Counted from the stretch's first letter, positions 1-8,710 are shown. The stretch is 64,000 bases of DNA from JBBDIK01 sp964640385 (GCA_964640385.1 CAZXFL010000010.1:1-64000); one strand, 5' to 3'. The notes: generated from the letters alone by a model not told the origin. Program-made: numbers and translations.

Positions 1-433
1 GGGTCATGCTGGTGAACAGGGTGCCGTCGAGGTTGATGTACTCACCGGCGCTCTTACCCTCGGGGAGTCTGGCCGCGCCCGCGAAGAAGCGGATGTTGTC
101 CGCGATGAAGGGGATATCTTCCTTGGAAACCGAGATGGGTTTGCCGACATCGATCGACTCCAGCCGCGCGAACTCGTCGCCGTTCTCCTCGATCACGTCG
201 GCCAGCTTCAGGAGCATCGCCGAACGTTCTGCGGGCGTCGTGTCTCGCCAGCCGCCGTAGTAGGCGTCCCAACTGGCCTTGACGGTGGCATCGGCGTCCT
301 CCGCGGTCGCGCGCTGGGTCTCGGCGATCGTCTCACCGGTGGCGGGGTTAATGTCCGAAGCGGTTTCGCCGCTGGAGGACTTCCTCCACTCACCGTTGAT
401 GAACATCTCGTGGGTCTCGACTGCAGTGGCCAT
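1..433 (-). CDS. Aldehyde dehydrogenase, N-terminal part (cut by window edge)
   Basis: Reading down from an ATG at 431-433, 144 codons run off the window start. The N-terminus (INGEW, NPATGE, then FIADNIRFFAGAARLPEGK) is typical of NAD(P)-dependent aldehyde dehydrogenases of the aminobutyraldehyde/betaine aldehyde type. The catalytic Cys and Glu lie outside the window, so the substrate cannot be read. A strong ribosome site GGAGGTGAGG lies at 439-448. It is on the same strand as the PucR-type regulator upstream (168 bp gap) and near gabT, so oxidation of an omega-amino aldehyde in putrescine, GABA or related amine breakdown is the likely role (inference). A copy of the local 17-bp palindrome lies in its upstream region. 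Confidence 0.85.
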   Translation of the reverse strand, partial: MATAVETHEMFINGEWRKSSSGETASDINPATGETIAETQRATAEDADATVKASWDAYYGGWRDTTPAERSAMLLKLADVIEENGDEFARLESIDVGKPISVSKEDIPFIADNIRFFAGAARLPEGKSAGEYINLDGTLFTSMT

Positions 434-456
434 CTGGCCTCACCTCCATGAGCGGT

Positions 457-476
457 CCGGGGATGGCAATCCCCGG
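457..476 (-). promoter_or_regulatory. Stem-loop in the aldehyde dehydrogenase leader
   Basis: Perfect 8-bp inverted repeat CCGGGGAT / ATCCCCGG with a 4-nt loop, ending just before the ribosome site. A second, weaker hairpin (CGGGGT / ACCCCG, 530-546) lies between it and the pucR stop and might end the pucR transcript, but neither is followed by a T-run. Function is unproven. Confidence 0.3.
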
Positions 477-555
477 GCGGGCGTTCCGGTATGGCTCAGT
501 ATGCCCCTATCGCGCTCCGCAAGGCCAGTCGGGGTGGCCAACCCCGGCGCCGGCC

Positions 556-572
556 CTGTACGGACGGGACAA
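556..572. promoter_or_regulatory. Operator-like 17-bp site A (upstream of aldehyde dehydrogenase)
   Basis: CTGTACGGACGGGACAA matches 14 of 17 positions of the perfect palindrome at 2178-2194. It sits between the pucR stop and the aldehyde dehydrogenase start, as expected for an operator of that gene. Assignment to the PucR-type regulator is an inference. Confidence 0.45.
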
Positions 573-601
573 CCCGACGGGGTCGCGCACTTGCCCGTCG
601 T

Positions 602-2170
602 CTAGGCCTCCAGCTGGGCCTCCTGGAGTTCGCGGGCGCGGACGGCCAGCCAGAACTCCATCCGGTCGAACGACGACGACATCTGGCGACCGGTCAGGTC
701 CTCGAGCTTGCGCATCCGGTAGCGCAGGGTGTGCCGGTGTACGCCGAGCGCCGCCGACGCCGTCTCCCAGCGGGCGTTGTGCTCCAGGAAGGCCCGGAGT
801 GACGCCACCAACTCGCCGTTGTGCTCCACGTCGTAGGTGTCCAGCGGCGCCAGCAGCGAGTCGGCGAACGCTCGGAGCGCGTCGGGATCGGTCATCGAGA
901 GCAGCAGCCGGTAGGTGCCGAGATCCTCGAAGCCTGCGGAACCCCATCCTTCGAGCCTGCAGACCTGCAGCGCGTAGCGAGCCTCGCGCAAAGCCCGCGC
1001 CACCTCGGCGGGCGCGACCGACGAGCTGGCGCCGACGCGGAGTTCGTGACCGAGCCGGCCTCCGAGGTCATCGTGCGCCGATCCGACGTCCAGGCCGGTC
1101 GCGTGCTGGAGCAATACGTTCACCCCCGACGCGCTCGGCGAGATCAGGTATGGATCGCTCGCACGCGAGAAGTGATCCTCTGCGGCCCAGGCGAGATCGG
1201 AGCCGGAGCCGGAGCCGGGGCCGCCGGAATCGGCGGATTCGATCGCCAGAACCAGCACGGAGCCCTGCGCATCGAACCCGACGCGCGCGAGCCCCTTCGC
1301 CACATCCGCAGGCGAGACCGTCCCCTCGGCCAGTTCCTGGAAGAAGTCTCCCTGCATCCGCTGCTGCGCATCGGCGACCGCGCGTTCCTTCGACAGCTCG
1401 ATCGCCAGCAGCGAGAGCGCGTGACCGGCGACGATGCGGTCGAACGGCGAGAGCGCGTGGGACTTGCCGACCACCAGGAACGCCTCGACCCGGCCGTGGG
1501 CTCCCACCGGCTGGATCCAGACGTGATCGCCTGCGTCCACCAGAGTGAGGCTGAACCCCGTGCCCTCTGGCCGTGAGTCACGGAGTTCCTCCCAGATGCG
1601 GCGCGCGCGGTCGCCGGCTGCCTTCGTCGTCGCCGCGAGGGGCATGCCGTGCAGGTCGAAGACGATCGACCAGCCCTTGATGACCTGCGCGAGCGAGTCG
1701 GCGACGCCGAGTACCCCCTGCCCCTCCAGCATCGCACGGGTCAGCACGTGCTGCGCGTCGACCGCACGGGTCAGCACGTCGTACTGCTCGGCGAGCACCC
1801 GCGTCGACACGGCCTCGGTGATCGCGATGAACGGCACGGGATACGGGACCTCGAAGAGCGGGAACCCTAGCTTCTCCGCCGCGCCGACCATCGCCTTGGG
1901 CACCTTCTGGAACGAGAAGCCGGCGCCGAACCCGAGGCCGGCCAGGTCGGCCTCGGCCATCCGCTGCACGTAGGCCCGTTGCTTCACAGCGGTCGCACCG
2001 ACGTTCATGCCGGTAGTCAAGACCACCTCGCCGCCCTTGAGCCACGGGGTCGGGTCCTCGAGTTCGCTCACGTGGACCCAGCGGATCTGCCGGTCGGTCC
2101 CCCGCTCGCCGGCCAGGAGCTTGAGCGCGAGGCCGTCGGACTGCACGAGCTGCCGTACCGTGATCGCCAT
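602..2170 (-). CDS. PucR/CdaR-type transcriptional regulator
   Basis: A 522-residue regulator. The N-terminal PucR domain (about 1-125, MAITVRQLVQ...) is followed by a central CdaR GGDEF-like region (about 280-400) and a C-terminal helix-turn-helix of the HTH_30 type (ALGVHRHTLRYRMRKLEDLTG) near the end. I chose the ATG at 2168-2170. A longer reading to 2269 adds 33 low-complexity residues and would cross the palindrome at 2178-2194. Family members sense amine, purine or amino-acid metabolites and control adjacent catabolic genes. It is flanked by an aldehyde dehydrogenase (same strand) and gabT (divergent), and the 17-bp palindromes lie in front of all three genes, suggesting autoregulation plus control of both enzymes. 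Confidence 0.9.
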   Translation of the reverse strand: MAITVRQLVQSDGLALKLLAGERGTDRQIRWVHVSELEDPTPWLKGGEVVLTTGMNVGATAVKQRAYVQRMAEADLAGLGFGAGFSFQKVPKAMVGAAEKLGFPLFEVPYPVPFIAITEAVSTRVLAEQYDVLTRAVDAQHVLTRAMLEGQGVLGVADSLAQVIKGWSIVFDLHGMPLAATTKAAGDRARRIWEELRDSRPEGTGFSLTLVDAGDHVWIQPVGAHGRVEAFLVVGKSHALSPFDRIVAGHALSLLAIELSKERAVADAQQRMQGDFFQELAEGTVSPADVAKGLARVGFDAQGSVLVLAIESADSGGPGSGSGSDLAWAAEDHFSRASDPYLISPSASGVNVLLQHATGLDVGSAHDDLGGRLGHELRVGASSSVAPAEVARALREARYALQVCRLEGWGSAGFEDLGTYRLLLSMTDPDALRAFADSLLAPLDTYDVEHNGELVASLRAFLEHNARWETASAALGVHRHTLRYRMRKLEDLTGRQMSSSFDRMEFWLAVRARELQEAQLEA

Positions 2171-2177
2171 GCCTCGA

Positions 2178-2194
2178 TTGTACGGACCGTACAA
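2178..2194. promoter_or_regulatory. Operator-like palindrome, site B
   Basis: TTGTACGGACCGTACAA is a perfect inverted repeat (8-bp arms, 1-bp centre) 8 bp upstream of the pucR start, in the pucR-gabT divergent intergenic region. It is the best of three related sites. Confidence 0.6.
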
Positions 2195-2228
2195 CGGGAC
2201 CGCCGCGTGGGCGGTCCGAGCGCCCAGG

Positions 2229-2245
2229 GTGGACGGAGCGTACAA
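2229..2245. promoter_or_regulatory. Operator-like palindrome, site C
   Basis: GTGGACGGAGCGTACAA matches site B at 14 of 17 positions. Its centre is 51 bp from that of site B, about five helical turns, so both sites would face the same side of the DNA in front of gabT. Confidence 0.5.
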
Positions 2246-2326
2246 ACCCGCAGAGGACCGTCGCCCCAACCGGAGCCTGACAAGGCGAGCCGTCCCCGTC
2301 AGACTCCCGCCCAGGGAGGAGAGCCG

Positions 2327-3661
2327 ATGGATATCCCGCAGGAACGGAAGGTCGTCACCGATATCCCCGGGCCCGAGTCACGGGCATGGTTCGAGCGCCG
2401 GGCGGAGGCGATCCCGGCCGGGGTGGCCAGCATCCATCCGATCGTGACCGCGCGGGCGTCCGGCGCGATCATCGAGGACGTCGACGGCAACCGCCTCATC
2501 GACTTCGCGACGGGGATCGCCGTCCTGAACGTCGGGCACTCCTCACCCAAGGTGGTCGAGGCCGCCAAGCGCCAACTCGAGCTGGACACCCACACGTGTT
2601 TCCACGTGACCGCCAACGAGCCGTACATCGAGCTCGCCGAGCGGCTGAACGAACTCGCGCCCGGCGATCACGACTGCAAGACGATGTTCGCGACCTCGGG
2701 CGCCGAAGCGGTCGAGAACGCGATCAAGATCGCCCGTCACGCCACCGGCCGGACCGCGGTCGTGACGTTCGACCACGCGTTCCACGGACGGACGCTGATG
2801 GGCATGACGCTGACGGCCAAGGTCATGCCATACAAGCAGGGCTTCGGCCCGTTCGCGCCCGAGGTCTACCGCTTGCCGTTCGCCTATCCGTACCGCTGGC
2901 CGGGCGGCGCGGAACGGTGCGCGCAGGAGGCGCTCGCGTACGCGCTCGACGAGATGCACAAGCACATCGGCGAGGACAACATCGCGGCCGTGATCGTCGA
3001 GCCGATCCAGGGCGAGGGCGGGTTCATCGTCCCCGCCGAGGGGTTCCTGGCCGGGATCGCCGACTTCTGCAAGGAGCACGGGATCGTGTTCATCGCCGAC
3101 GAGATCCAGAGCGGGATGGGACGCGCGGGCCGCTGGTACGCGATCGAGGACGAAGGCGTGGTCCCCGACATCGTCACGACCGCCAAGTCGCTCGGCGGCG
3201 GGTTGCCGATCTCGGCGGTCACCGGCCGGAGCGAGCTGATGAACGCACCGCACATCGGCGGACTGGGCGGCACGTACGGGGGCAACCCGGTTGCCGCCGC
3301 GGCGGCCCTCGCCGTCATCGACCAGATCGACCACGAGGGGCTGCTCGACCGTTCCCGCCGCGTGGGCGACCACATCATGGACCGGTTCAACGACATGGCA
3401 GGGCGCCACGACATCATCGGCGACGTCCGCGGGCGCGGCGCGATGTGCGCGATCGAGCTGGTGCAGGACCGCGAGACCAAGGAACCGCTGGAGACCCGTC
3501 GGATGACGGCCATCACGCATCACTGCTTGACCAACGGGGTCGTGGTCCTGTCGGCCGGGACCTACGGGAACGTCATCCGGTTGCTGCCACCGATCAACAT
3601 CGACGAGGCGCTCTTGGACGACGGCCTCGACGTGGTCGACGCGGCACTCGCGAACGCGTAG
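2327..3661 (+). CDS. gabT: 4-aminobutyrate aminotransferase (class III PLP enzyme)
   Basis: A 444-residue PLP-dependent class III aminotransferase that moves the omega-amino group of GABA (or a similar omega-amino acid) to 2-oxoglutarate, giving succinate semialdehyde and glutamate. Visible motifs: TSGAEAVENAIKIAR at about 123-137, the FIADEIQSG segment with PLP-binding D258, and VTTAKSLGGG with Schiff-base K287. The start ATG follows AGGGAGGAG. An upstream in-frame extension runs back through the operator region and is rejected. With the adjacent aldehyde dehydrogenase it could turn an amino aldehyde through GABA to succinate semialdehyde. 5-aminovalerate, beta-alanine or another omega-amino acid is an alternative substrate. 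Confidence 0.9.
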   Translation: MDIPQERKVVTDIPGPESRAWFERRAEAIPAGVASIHPIVTARASGAIIEDVDGNRLIDFATGIAVLNVGHSSPKVVEAAKRQLELDTHTCFHVTANEPYIELAERLNELAPGDHDCKTMFATSGAEAVENAIKIARHATGRTAVVTFDHAFHGRTLMGMTLTAKVMPYKQGFGPFAPEVYRLPFAYPYRWPGGAERCAQEALAYALDEMHKHIGEDNIAAVIVEPIQGEGGFIVPAEGFLAGIADFCKEHGIVFIADEIQSGMGRAGRWYAIEDEGVVPDIVTTAKSLGGGLPISAVTGRSELMNAPHIGGLGGTYGGNPVAAAAALAVIDQIDHEGLLDRSRRVGDHIMDRFNDMAGRHDIIGDVRGRGAMCAIELVQDRETKEPLETRRMTAITHHCLTNGVVVLSAGTYGNVIRLLPPINIDEALLDDGLDVVDAALANA

Positions 3662-3689
3662 CCACGCACGGCGCCCGGAGGCCACCCGA

Positions 3690-3695
3690 TAGGGT
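3690..3695 (+). promoter_or_regulatory. -10 box of a leaderless MFS gene
   Basis: TAGGGT lies 6 nt before the ATG at 3702, with no Shine-Dalgarno in between. Transcription would start at or next to the start codon. Confidence 0.45.
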
Positions 3696-3701
3696 CGAAA
3701 C

Positions 3702-5030
3702 ATGAGCCGGCCGCACCGATCTCACGACACGAAGTGGGGCCGCCTCCGCCATCTCGCCGCCCACCTCGCCCTGGACATCACCCCGCTCCGCCGGTCCCGC
3801 GACTTCCGGCTCCTGTACGCCGGGGAGATCATCACGGTCACCGGCGCGCAAGTCACGATGGTGGCGCTGCTCTTCCAGCTGTTCGACATCACCGGGTCAC
3901 CGGCCGCCGTCGGCATCGTCGGGCTCTTCGAGTTCGTCCCGCTCATGATCGGGACGATCGTCGGCGGACCGCTGATCGACCGGTACGACCGGCGTCGGAT
4001 CCTCCTGCTGACCCAGGTGCTCCTGGCATGCTCCTCCATCGTCCTGCTGGCTTCGACCTTCGCGGCGACGCCACCTTTGTGGATCCTCTACGGCGCCGCG
4101 GCCGCCGCATCGCTGATCAGCGGGATCGACGTGCCCACCCGTTCGGCCATGACACCCAACCTGGTCGGGAAGGACCAGGTCCCGGCGGCCGTGGCCCTGA
4201 CGACGACGATGTGGTCGGTTTCCTCGATCATCGGCCCCGCGCTGGGCGGTCTGCTGGTCGGAACGCTCGGGGTCGCGTGGGCCTACACGTTGGACCTGGC
4301 CACCTACGCCGTTGCCCTGGTGCTGATGTTCCTGATCCGAACGAGCGGACGTGAGCCCGCTAGCGGAAGCGAAGGGAACGCGGCGGCGGGGCCTCCGGTC
4401 GACCCGCCGGAAGGAACGTGGGCATCCATCAAGGAGGGCCTCCTCTACCTGAAGGGTCGCCGGGTCCTGCGAGCAAGCTTCATCATCGACATCATCGCGA
4501 TGACCTTCGGGCTGCCGGCAGTCCTGTTCCCGATCCTGGCATCGATCCAGTTCGGCCGGGGCCCGGAGGTTGCGGGGTTCCTGTTCGCGGCGGTGGCGGC
4601 GGGAGGGCTCATCGCATCGCTCACATCGGGATGGACCGGGCGCGTCCGGCATCAGGGCAAGGCCGTCGTGGTCTCGGTCGTGATCTGGGGCGGGGCGATC
4701 GCCGCGTTCGGTCTGATCGGCGACCAGCTCTGGCTCGGGTTGCTCCTGTTGGCGCTCGCCGGCGGCGCCGACGTGATCTCTGCAGTGTTTCGCGGGGTCA
4801 TCCTGCAGTCCTCGGTCCCGGACCGGCTGCGCGGCCGGCTCACCAGCATCCACTTCCTGGTCGTCGCCGGCGGGCCGCGGCTCGGCTACGTCGAGGGCGG
4901 GATCGTCGCCCAGATCTTCACCCCCCTCATCTCGGTGGTCTCCGGCGGCCTGATCACCATCGCCGGCGCCGTCCTGCTGGTCGCCGCGGTCCCGGCGTTC
5001 TGGCGCTACCATGCGGGCGAGGAGACCTGA
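3702..5030 (+). CDS. MFS transporter, EntS-like exporter
   Basis: A 442-residue major-facilitator protein with about 12 hydrophobic segments. Features include LYAGEIITVTGAQVTMVALL (TM1 region) and the loop GGPLIDRYDRRRILL after TM2, which is the MFS A-motif (residues about 87-102). The SPAAVGIVGLFEFVPLM segment is typical of the EntS/MFS_3 branch that exports siderophores or drugs. The substrate is not readable. It lies 40 bp after gabT but has its own leaderless-type promoter, so it need not share that regulation. The next gene starts 2 nt after its stop. Confidence 0.8.
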   Translation: MSRPHRSHDTKWGRLRHLAAHLALDITPLRRSRDFRLLYAGEIITVTGAQVTMVALLFQLFDITGSPAAVGIVGLFEFVPLMIGTIVGGPLIDRYDRRRILLLTQVLLACSSIVLLASTFAATPPLWILYGAAAAASLISGIDVPTRSAMTPNLVGKDQVPAAVALTTTMWSVSSIIGPALGGLLVGTLGVAWAYTLDLATYAVALVLMFLIRTSGREPASGSEGNAAAGPPVDPPEGTWASIKEGLLYLKGRRVLRASFIIDIIAMTFGLPAVLFPILASIQFGRGPEVAGFLFAAVAAGGLIASLTSGWTGRVRHQGKAVVVSVVIWGGAIAAFGLIGDQLWLGLLLLALAGGADVISAVFRGVILQSSVPDRLRGRLTSIHFLVVAGGPRLGYVEGGIVAQIFTPLISVVSGGLITIAGAVLLVAAVPAFWRYHAGEET

Positions 5031-5032
5031 CC

Positions 5033-5329
5033 ATGGCCAAACTGACGGATGGCGAGATCACCGCATCACTCACGGACCTGCCCGGGTGGTCCTACGACGG
5101 AACGCACATCCGCAAGGAGTACGCCTTCAAGGGGTTCCGGGGCGCGATCGCGTTCATCGTGCGGATCGCCTTCGACGCCGAAGCGGCCGACCATCACCCT
5201 GATCTTGAGAACCACTACAACAAGGTGATCGTGGCGTTCCGGACCTGGGATCAGGACGGCATCACGCAGGCCGACGTGGACCTGGCCGTCAAGACCGAAC
5301 GGGCAGCGGCTGCGTTCCCGCAGAACTAG
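5033..5329 (+). CDS. phhB: Pterin-4a-carbinolamine dehydratase
   Basis: A 98-residue PCD/DCoH-family protein. The signature DAEAADHHPDLENHYNKVIV (about 52-71) contains the paired active-site histidines of the family, and LPGWSYDGTHIRKEYAFK is the usual N-terminal strand. The family dehydrates 4a-hydroxytetrahydropterins made by aromatic amino-acid hydroxylases. Many bacteria carry it without a hydroxylase, where its role is unclear. It is coupled to the MFS gene (2-nt gap). Confidence 0.88.
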   Translation: MAKLTDGEITASLTDLPGWSYDGTHIRKEYAFKGFRGAIAFIVRIAFDAEAADHHPDLENHYNKVIVAFRTWDQDGITQADVDLAVKTERAAAAFPQN

Positions 5330-5357
5330 CGCGGGGTCGGCGGTGGGCACGGGGCGG

Positions 5358-5363
5358 TAGGCT
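5358..5363 (+). promoter_or_regulatory. -10 box for the SDR gene
   Basis: TAGGCT about 36 nt upstream of the ATG at 5399. Unlike many neighbours this gene would keep a short leader with an AGAGAGGAC ribosome site. Confidence 0.35.
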
Positions 5364-5398
5364 TTCGACTCCGAACTTCTTCCAGAGAGGACGCAGTC

Positions 5399-6238
5399 AT
5401 GGCCCAAAGCGCGCTCGTCACCGGATCGAACAGCGGGATCGGGCTGGCTACGGCTCGGAGCCTGGCCGGCGCCGGCCACAAGGTCTTCGCCTCGATGCGC
5501 AGCCCCGAGAAGGGCGAGGAGCTCGCGAAGCAGGCGGCCGACGAGGGCTGGGACGTGCAGATCGTCCAGCTCGACGTCTCGGACGATGCGTCGGTCGCGC
5601 ACGCGCTGGAAGAGATCAACGGCGCGGTCGGGGCCCTGGACATCGTCGTGAACAACGCGGGCAAGGGGATGCAGGCCGCCGTCGAGGAGGCACAGGACGA
5701 CGAGATCCTGGACTTGTACAACACGAACATCCTCGGCATGGTGCGGGTCCTGCGCCACGCGCTGCCGCCGATGCGCGAGAAGCAGAGCGGCACGATCGTG
5801 AACGTCTCCTCGATGGGCGGCCACGTGGTCTGGCCCTACTTCGGCTTCTACCACTCCACCAAATGGGCGCTCGAGGCGCTGACCGAGAGCCTGTACCTGG
5901 AACTCGCCCCGATCGGCATCCGCGTCTACGCGGTGCTGCCCGGCCTCGTGTCCAGCAACTTCGGGCGGGCGGCGATCCGAAGCGAGAAGGTCGCGGATAA
6001 GACCAGCGCGTACCGTGACGACAGCAAGCGATGGATCGAGGGCTTCATGGAGCTGATGCCGAACAGCGTCGGCCCCGAGACCGTCGGCGCCAAGATCCTC
6101 GAGATCGTTCAGAGCCAGCCCGAGGGGTTGCACCACACCTCGGACGCGTTCGCTGAGCAGATCGTGTCGGCGCGCAAGCAGATGAGCGACCTGGAATGGT
6201 TCACGTACTTCCGGAACCTGCACGGCCTGGACGCCTGA
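5399..6238 (+). CDS. Short-chain dehydrogenase/reductase
   Basis: A 279-residue classical SDR with Rossmann motif TGSNSGIG (8-15), NNAG (85-88), catalytic S138, and Y151-x3-K155 in YHSTKWA. The length, with a C-terminal tail of about 90 residues after the catalytic lysine, fits the group acting on lipids, steroids or retinol-like ketones and alcohols. The TGSNSGIG loop does not settle NAD versus NADP. The start is supported by AGAGAGGAC 6 nt upstream. Substrate unknown. Confidence 0.85.
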   Translation: MAQSALVTGSNSGIGLATARSLAGAGHKVFASMRSPEKGEELAKQAADEGWDVQIVQLDVSDDASVAHALEEINGAVGALDIVVNNAGKGMQAAVEEAQDDEILDLYNTNILGMVRVLRHALPPMREKQSGTIVNVSSMGGHVVWPYFGFYHSTKWALEALTESLYLELAPIGIRVYAVLPGLVSSNFGRAAIRSEKVADKTSAYRDDSKRWIEGFMELMPNSVGPETVGAKILEIVQSQPEGLHHTSDAFAEQIVSARKQMSDLEWFTYFRNLHGLDA

Positions 6239-6291
6239 GCGGCTCCCGACCGACGGATGCATAAGGAGATGAGAGCGATGGCGGTGCCGTT

Positions 6292-7524
6292 ATGGCGTTC
6301 ACACGCCGCGCCCGGCGCCTCGGGGCGTTCTGGCGGACGGAGAAGCGCACCCTCCGCCAGGGCTTCGTCGCGCTCCTCGTCAGCACCGCCGCCGCGTTCG
6401 TTGCAGGACTGACGCTCGGCTCGATCACCCATACCCTCGAGGCGCTCCCCGGGCTGCTGATCATCATCCCGGCCTCGGTCGGGATGCGTGGCACCATCTT
6501 CGGAGCGATCGGCGCTCGCCTGGGAACCGCCACGCACGCCGGTCTGTTCGAAGTCACCCGCGCCAAGAGCGGGGTGCTGTATCAGAACACCGCCATCGGC
6601 GTGATCATGACGTTCGCGACGTCGCTGTACCTCGCTGCGCTCGCCAAGCTGGTGGCGGGCGCGTTCGGGCTGCCGACGATCTCGATCTGGGACCTAGTCA
6701 TCATCTCGGTCGTCGGCGGGGCCTTCGCCTCCGTGTTCATCCTGCTGGTCACGATCGCGCTCGCGGTGCTCTCCTATCGGCGCGGGTGGGACCTGGACAC
6801 GGTCGCCACACCGGTCATCACGGCGGTCGGCGACATGATCACGCTCCCGGCGTTGTTCCTGGCCACCTTCCTGATCCGGGCCGAAGGCATGGACGTGGTT
6901 CTCGGCGGCCTCTGCGCCGTCGTCGGGGTCGCCGCGATCGTCCGGGGCGCCACGACGCGCATCCCAGGGGTCCGGCGCGTGCTGATCGAGCTCGTCGGTG
7001 TCGCCCTGCTCGCGCCCATCCTCGATGTGCTGGCGGGGATCGTCGCCGATGCGCGGCTCGACGAGTTCGTCGCACTCCCCGCCATCCTGATGCTGCTGCC
7101 GCCGTTCGTCTCGCAGGCTGGCGCGCTCGGTGGCATCCTCTCGTCCCGGCTCTCGTCGAAACTGCAGCTGGGCGTCATCACGCCGCGCGGCCTGCCGGAA
7201 CCGCCAGCCGCCTCGGACGCCGGTGTGGTGCTGGGCTTCGGCGTCGTGGTGTTCCTGGTGATCGGGGTGGCCGGGGTCGCCGTAAGCACCGCAGCAGGAC
7301 TTGCGGGCCCGAGTGCGGCGGTGATGATGGCCGGAACGCTGGTTGGTGGACTGATGGCCACGGTGATCGCGATCGTGCTCGGCTACTACCTCGCCGTGCT
7401 CACGTCCCGCTTCGGCCTGGACCCGGACAACCACGGTGTGCCGCTGATCACGAGCACGATGGATCTGGCAGGCATCGTCTGCCTCCTGTTCGCTATGGGA
7501 CTATTCGGGGTGGGTCATGGCTGA
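6292..7524 (+). CDS. MgtE/SLC41-type divalent cation transporter, membrane domains only
   Basis: A 410-residue membrane protein with about ten hydrophobic segments in two homologous halves, each carrying an MgtE-type motif: IIPASVGMRGTIFGAIGARLG near 60-80 and LMLLPPFVSQAGALGGILSS near 265-284. The cytosolic N and CBS domains of typical MgtE are absent. The protein resembles SLC41/MgtE-like magnesium or divalent-cation transporters whose regulatory part is a separate protein. The next gene, overlapping by 8 nt, is a PhoU/TrkA_C protein and probably that partner. Start is uncertain: a good AAGGAG at 6263-6268 is best spaced to an ATG at 6278 in a different frame, while the in-frame ATG is 23 nt away. 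Confidence 0.8.
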   Translation: MAFTRRARRLGAFWRTEKRTLRQGFVALLVSTAAAFVAGLTLGSITHTLEALPGLLIIIPASVGMRGTIFGAIGARLGTATHAGLFEVTRAKSGVLYQNTAIGVIMTFATSLYLAALAKLVAGAFGLPTISIWDLVIISVVGGAFASVFILLVTIALAVLSYRRGWDLDTVATPVITAVGDMITLPALFLATFLIRAEGMDVVLGGLCAVVGVAAIVRGATTRIPGVRRVLIELVGVALLAPILDVLAGIVADARLDEFVALPAILMLLPPFVSQAGALGGILSSRLSSKLQLGVITPRGLPEPPAASDAGVVLGFGVVVFLVIGVAGVAVSTAAGLAGPSAAVMMAGTLVGGLMATVIAIVLGYYLAVLTSRFGLDPDNHGVPLITSTMDLAGIVCLLFAMGLFGVGHG

Positions 7525-8710
7525 AGACGAACCGAGAACCGTCAAGGATCTGCTGGTCGAGGCGAAGGATGCCTCCGAGCTGATGGTCGACCTGGCGTAC
7601 GCCGCCGTGTTCTTCGACGACGAGGATCTGGCCGGCGAGGTCGAGCACCTCGAGGAACGCATGGACGGCAACCTGCGCCGCCTCCGGCGGATGGCCGTCC
7701 TGGCCGCGCGCAGCCCGGAGGACGCCGAGTCGATCGAGAGCGTGCTGTGGATCGCTTCGGCGATCGAGACGATCGGCGATGCCGCCTCGGACATCGCACG
7801 GGTGGTCGAGGCCAAGCTCGGGATCCCACAGGCGCTCCGCCCAGATCTGCGTCACGCGAACGAGATCTCCGGCCGGGTCCGCGTCCGCGAGGACGCACGC
7901 GTCACCGGCCAGACGCTCCGCCAGCTGTCGCTCCCGACGGAGACCGGCATGTGGCTCCTCGCCGTCCGCCGCGGGAACCAGTGGGAGTACGACCCCGGAC
8001 CCGACAGCGTGCTCTCCGACGAAGACGTCCTGTTGTTCCAGGGTCCGGAGGACGGGGTCAACGAGATCCGCGCGTTCGCCGGCGCGCCCCCGCTGCCCGA
8101 GAGCGACGAACACGAGGCGCCTCCTCTGTCCGAACTCGACCGTGCCGTCGACATCCTGGTCGAGATGAAGAACTCGGCGGAGGTGGCGGTCGGGCTCGCC
8201 TACTCGGCGCTGCTGTTCGGCGACCGGGCACTGGCGGCGGAGGTCGGCGCGATCGAGGAACGCAGCGACCACCTGCACGACGAGCTGGAGTCGTGGGTCC
8301 TGCGCGCGGCCTACGAGGCGCGCGACCCCGACGAGCTCCGCGGCCTGCTCCGCATCGCCTCGGCCAGCGAGTGGATCTGCGACGCGGCCCGGGACATGAC
8401 TTGGTACATCGAGCACGGCGAAGAACCTCACCCGGTGATCCAGATGGCGCTCGAAGAGACCGAGGAGACCTCGGCGGAAACCCCGGTCCACGCCGGTTCC
8501 GAGGCCGACGGGAAGTCGCTGCGGGAGTTGCGCCTGGAGACCGAGACCGGCATGTGGGTCGTTGCGGTGCAACGCGGCACCCAGTGGATCTACCGGCCGC
8601 GTGCGTCGTTCGCGTTCGCGGCGGGAGACCGGGCGATCTCGGTCGGCCCGGAAGAAGGGGAAGCGCCGCTCGCCGCCCTGTTCGGCGCCGATGCGCCCGG
8701 CGACGACTAG
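7517..8710 (+). CDS. Duplicated PhoU-TrkA_C regulatory protein
   Basis: A 397-residue soluble protein built from two copies of the same unit. Each has a PhoU-like helical part (about 8-95 and 205-300) followed by a TrkA_C/RCK-C domain. The repeat is visible in GMWLLAVRRGNQWEYDP (about 149-165) and GMWVVAVQRGTQWIYRP in the second copy. TrkA_C domains bind small ligands and regulate ion channels and transporters, and PhoU-like domains dock on membrane transporters. Its 8-nt overlap with the MgtE-like gene indicates translational coupling, so it is probably the cytosolic gate of that transporter (inference). It ends 4 nt inside the convergent ispH gene. Confidence 0.75.
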   Translation: MAEDEPRTVKDLLVEAKDASELMVDLAYAAVFFDDEDLAGEVEHLEERMDGNLRRLRRMAVLAARSPEDAESIESVLWIASAIETIGDAASDIARVVEAKLGIPQALRPDLRHANEISGRVRVREDARVTGQTLRQLSLPTETGMWLLAVRRGNQWEYDPGPDSVLSDEDVLLFQGPEDGVNEIRAFAGAPPLPESDEHEAPPLSELDRAVDILVEMKNSAEVAVGLAYSALLFGDRALAAEVGAIEERSDHLHDELESWVLRAAYEARDPDELRGLLRIASASEWICDAARDMTWYIEHGEEPHPVIQMALEETEETSAETPVHAGSEADGKSLRELRLETETGMWVVAVQRGTQWIYRPRASFAFAAGDRAISVGPEEGEAPLAALFGADAPGDD

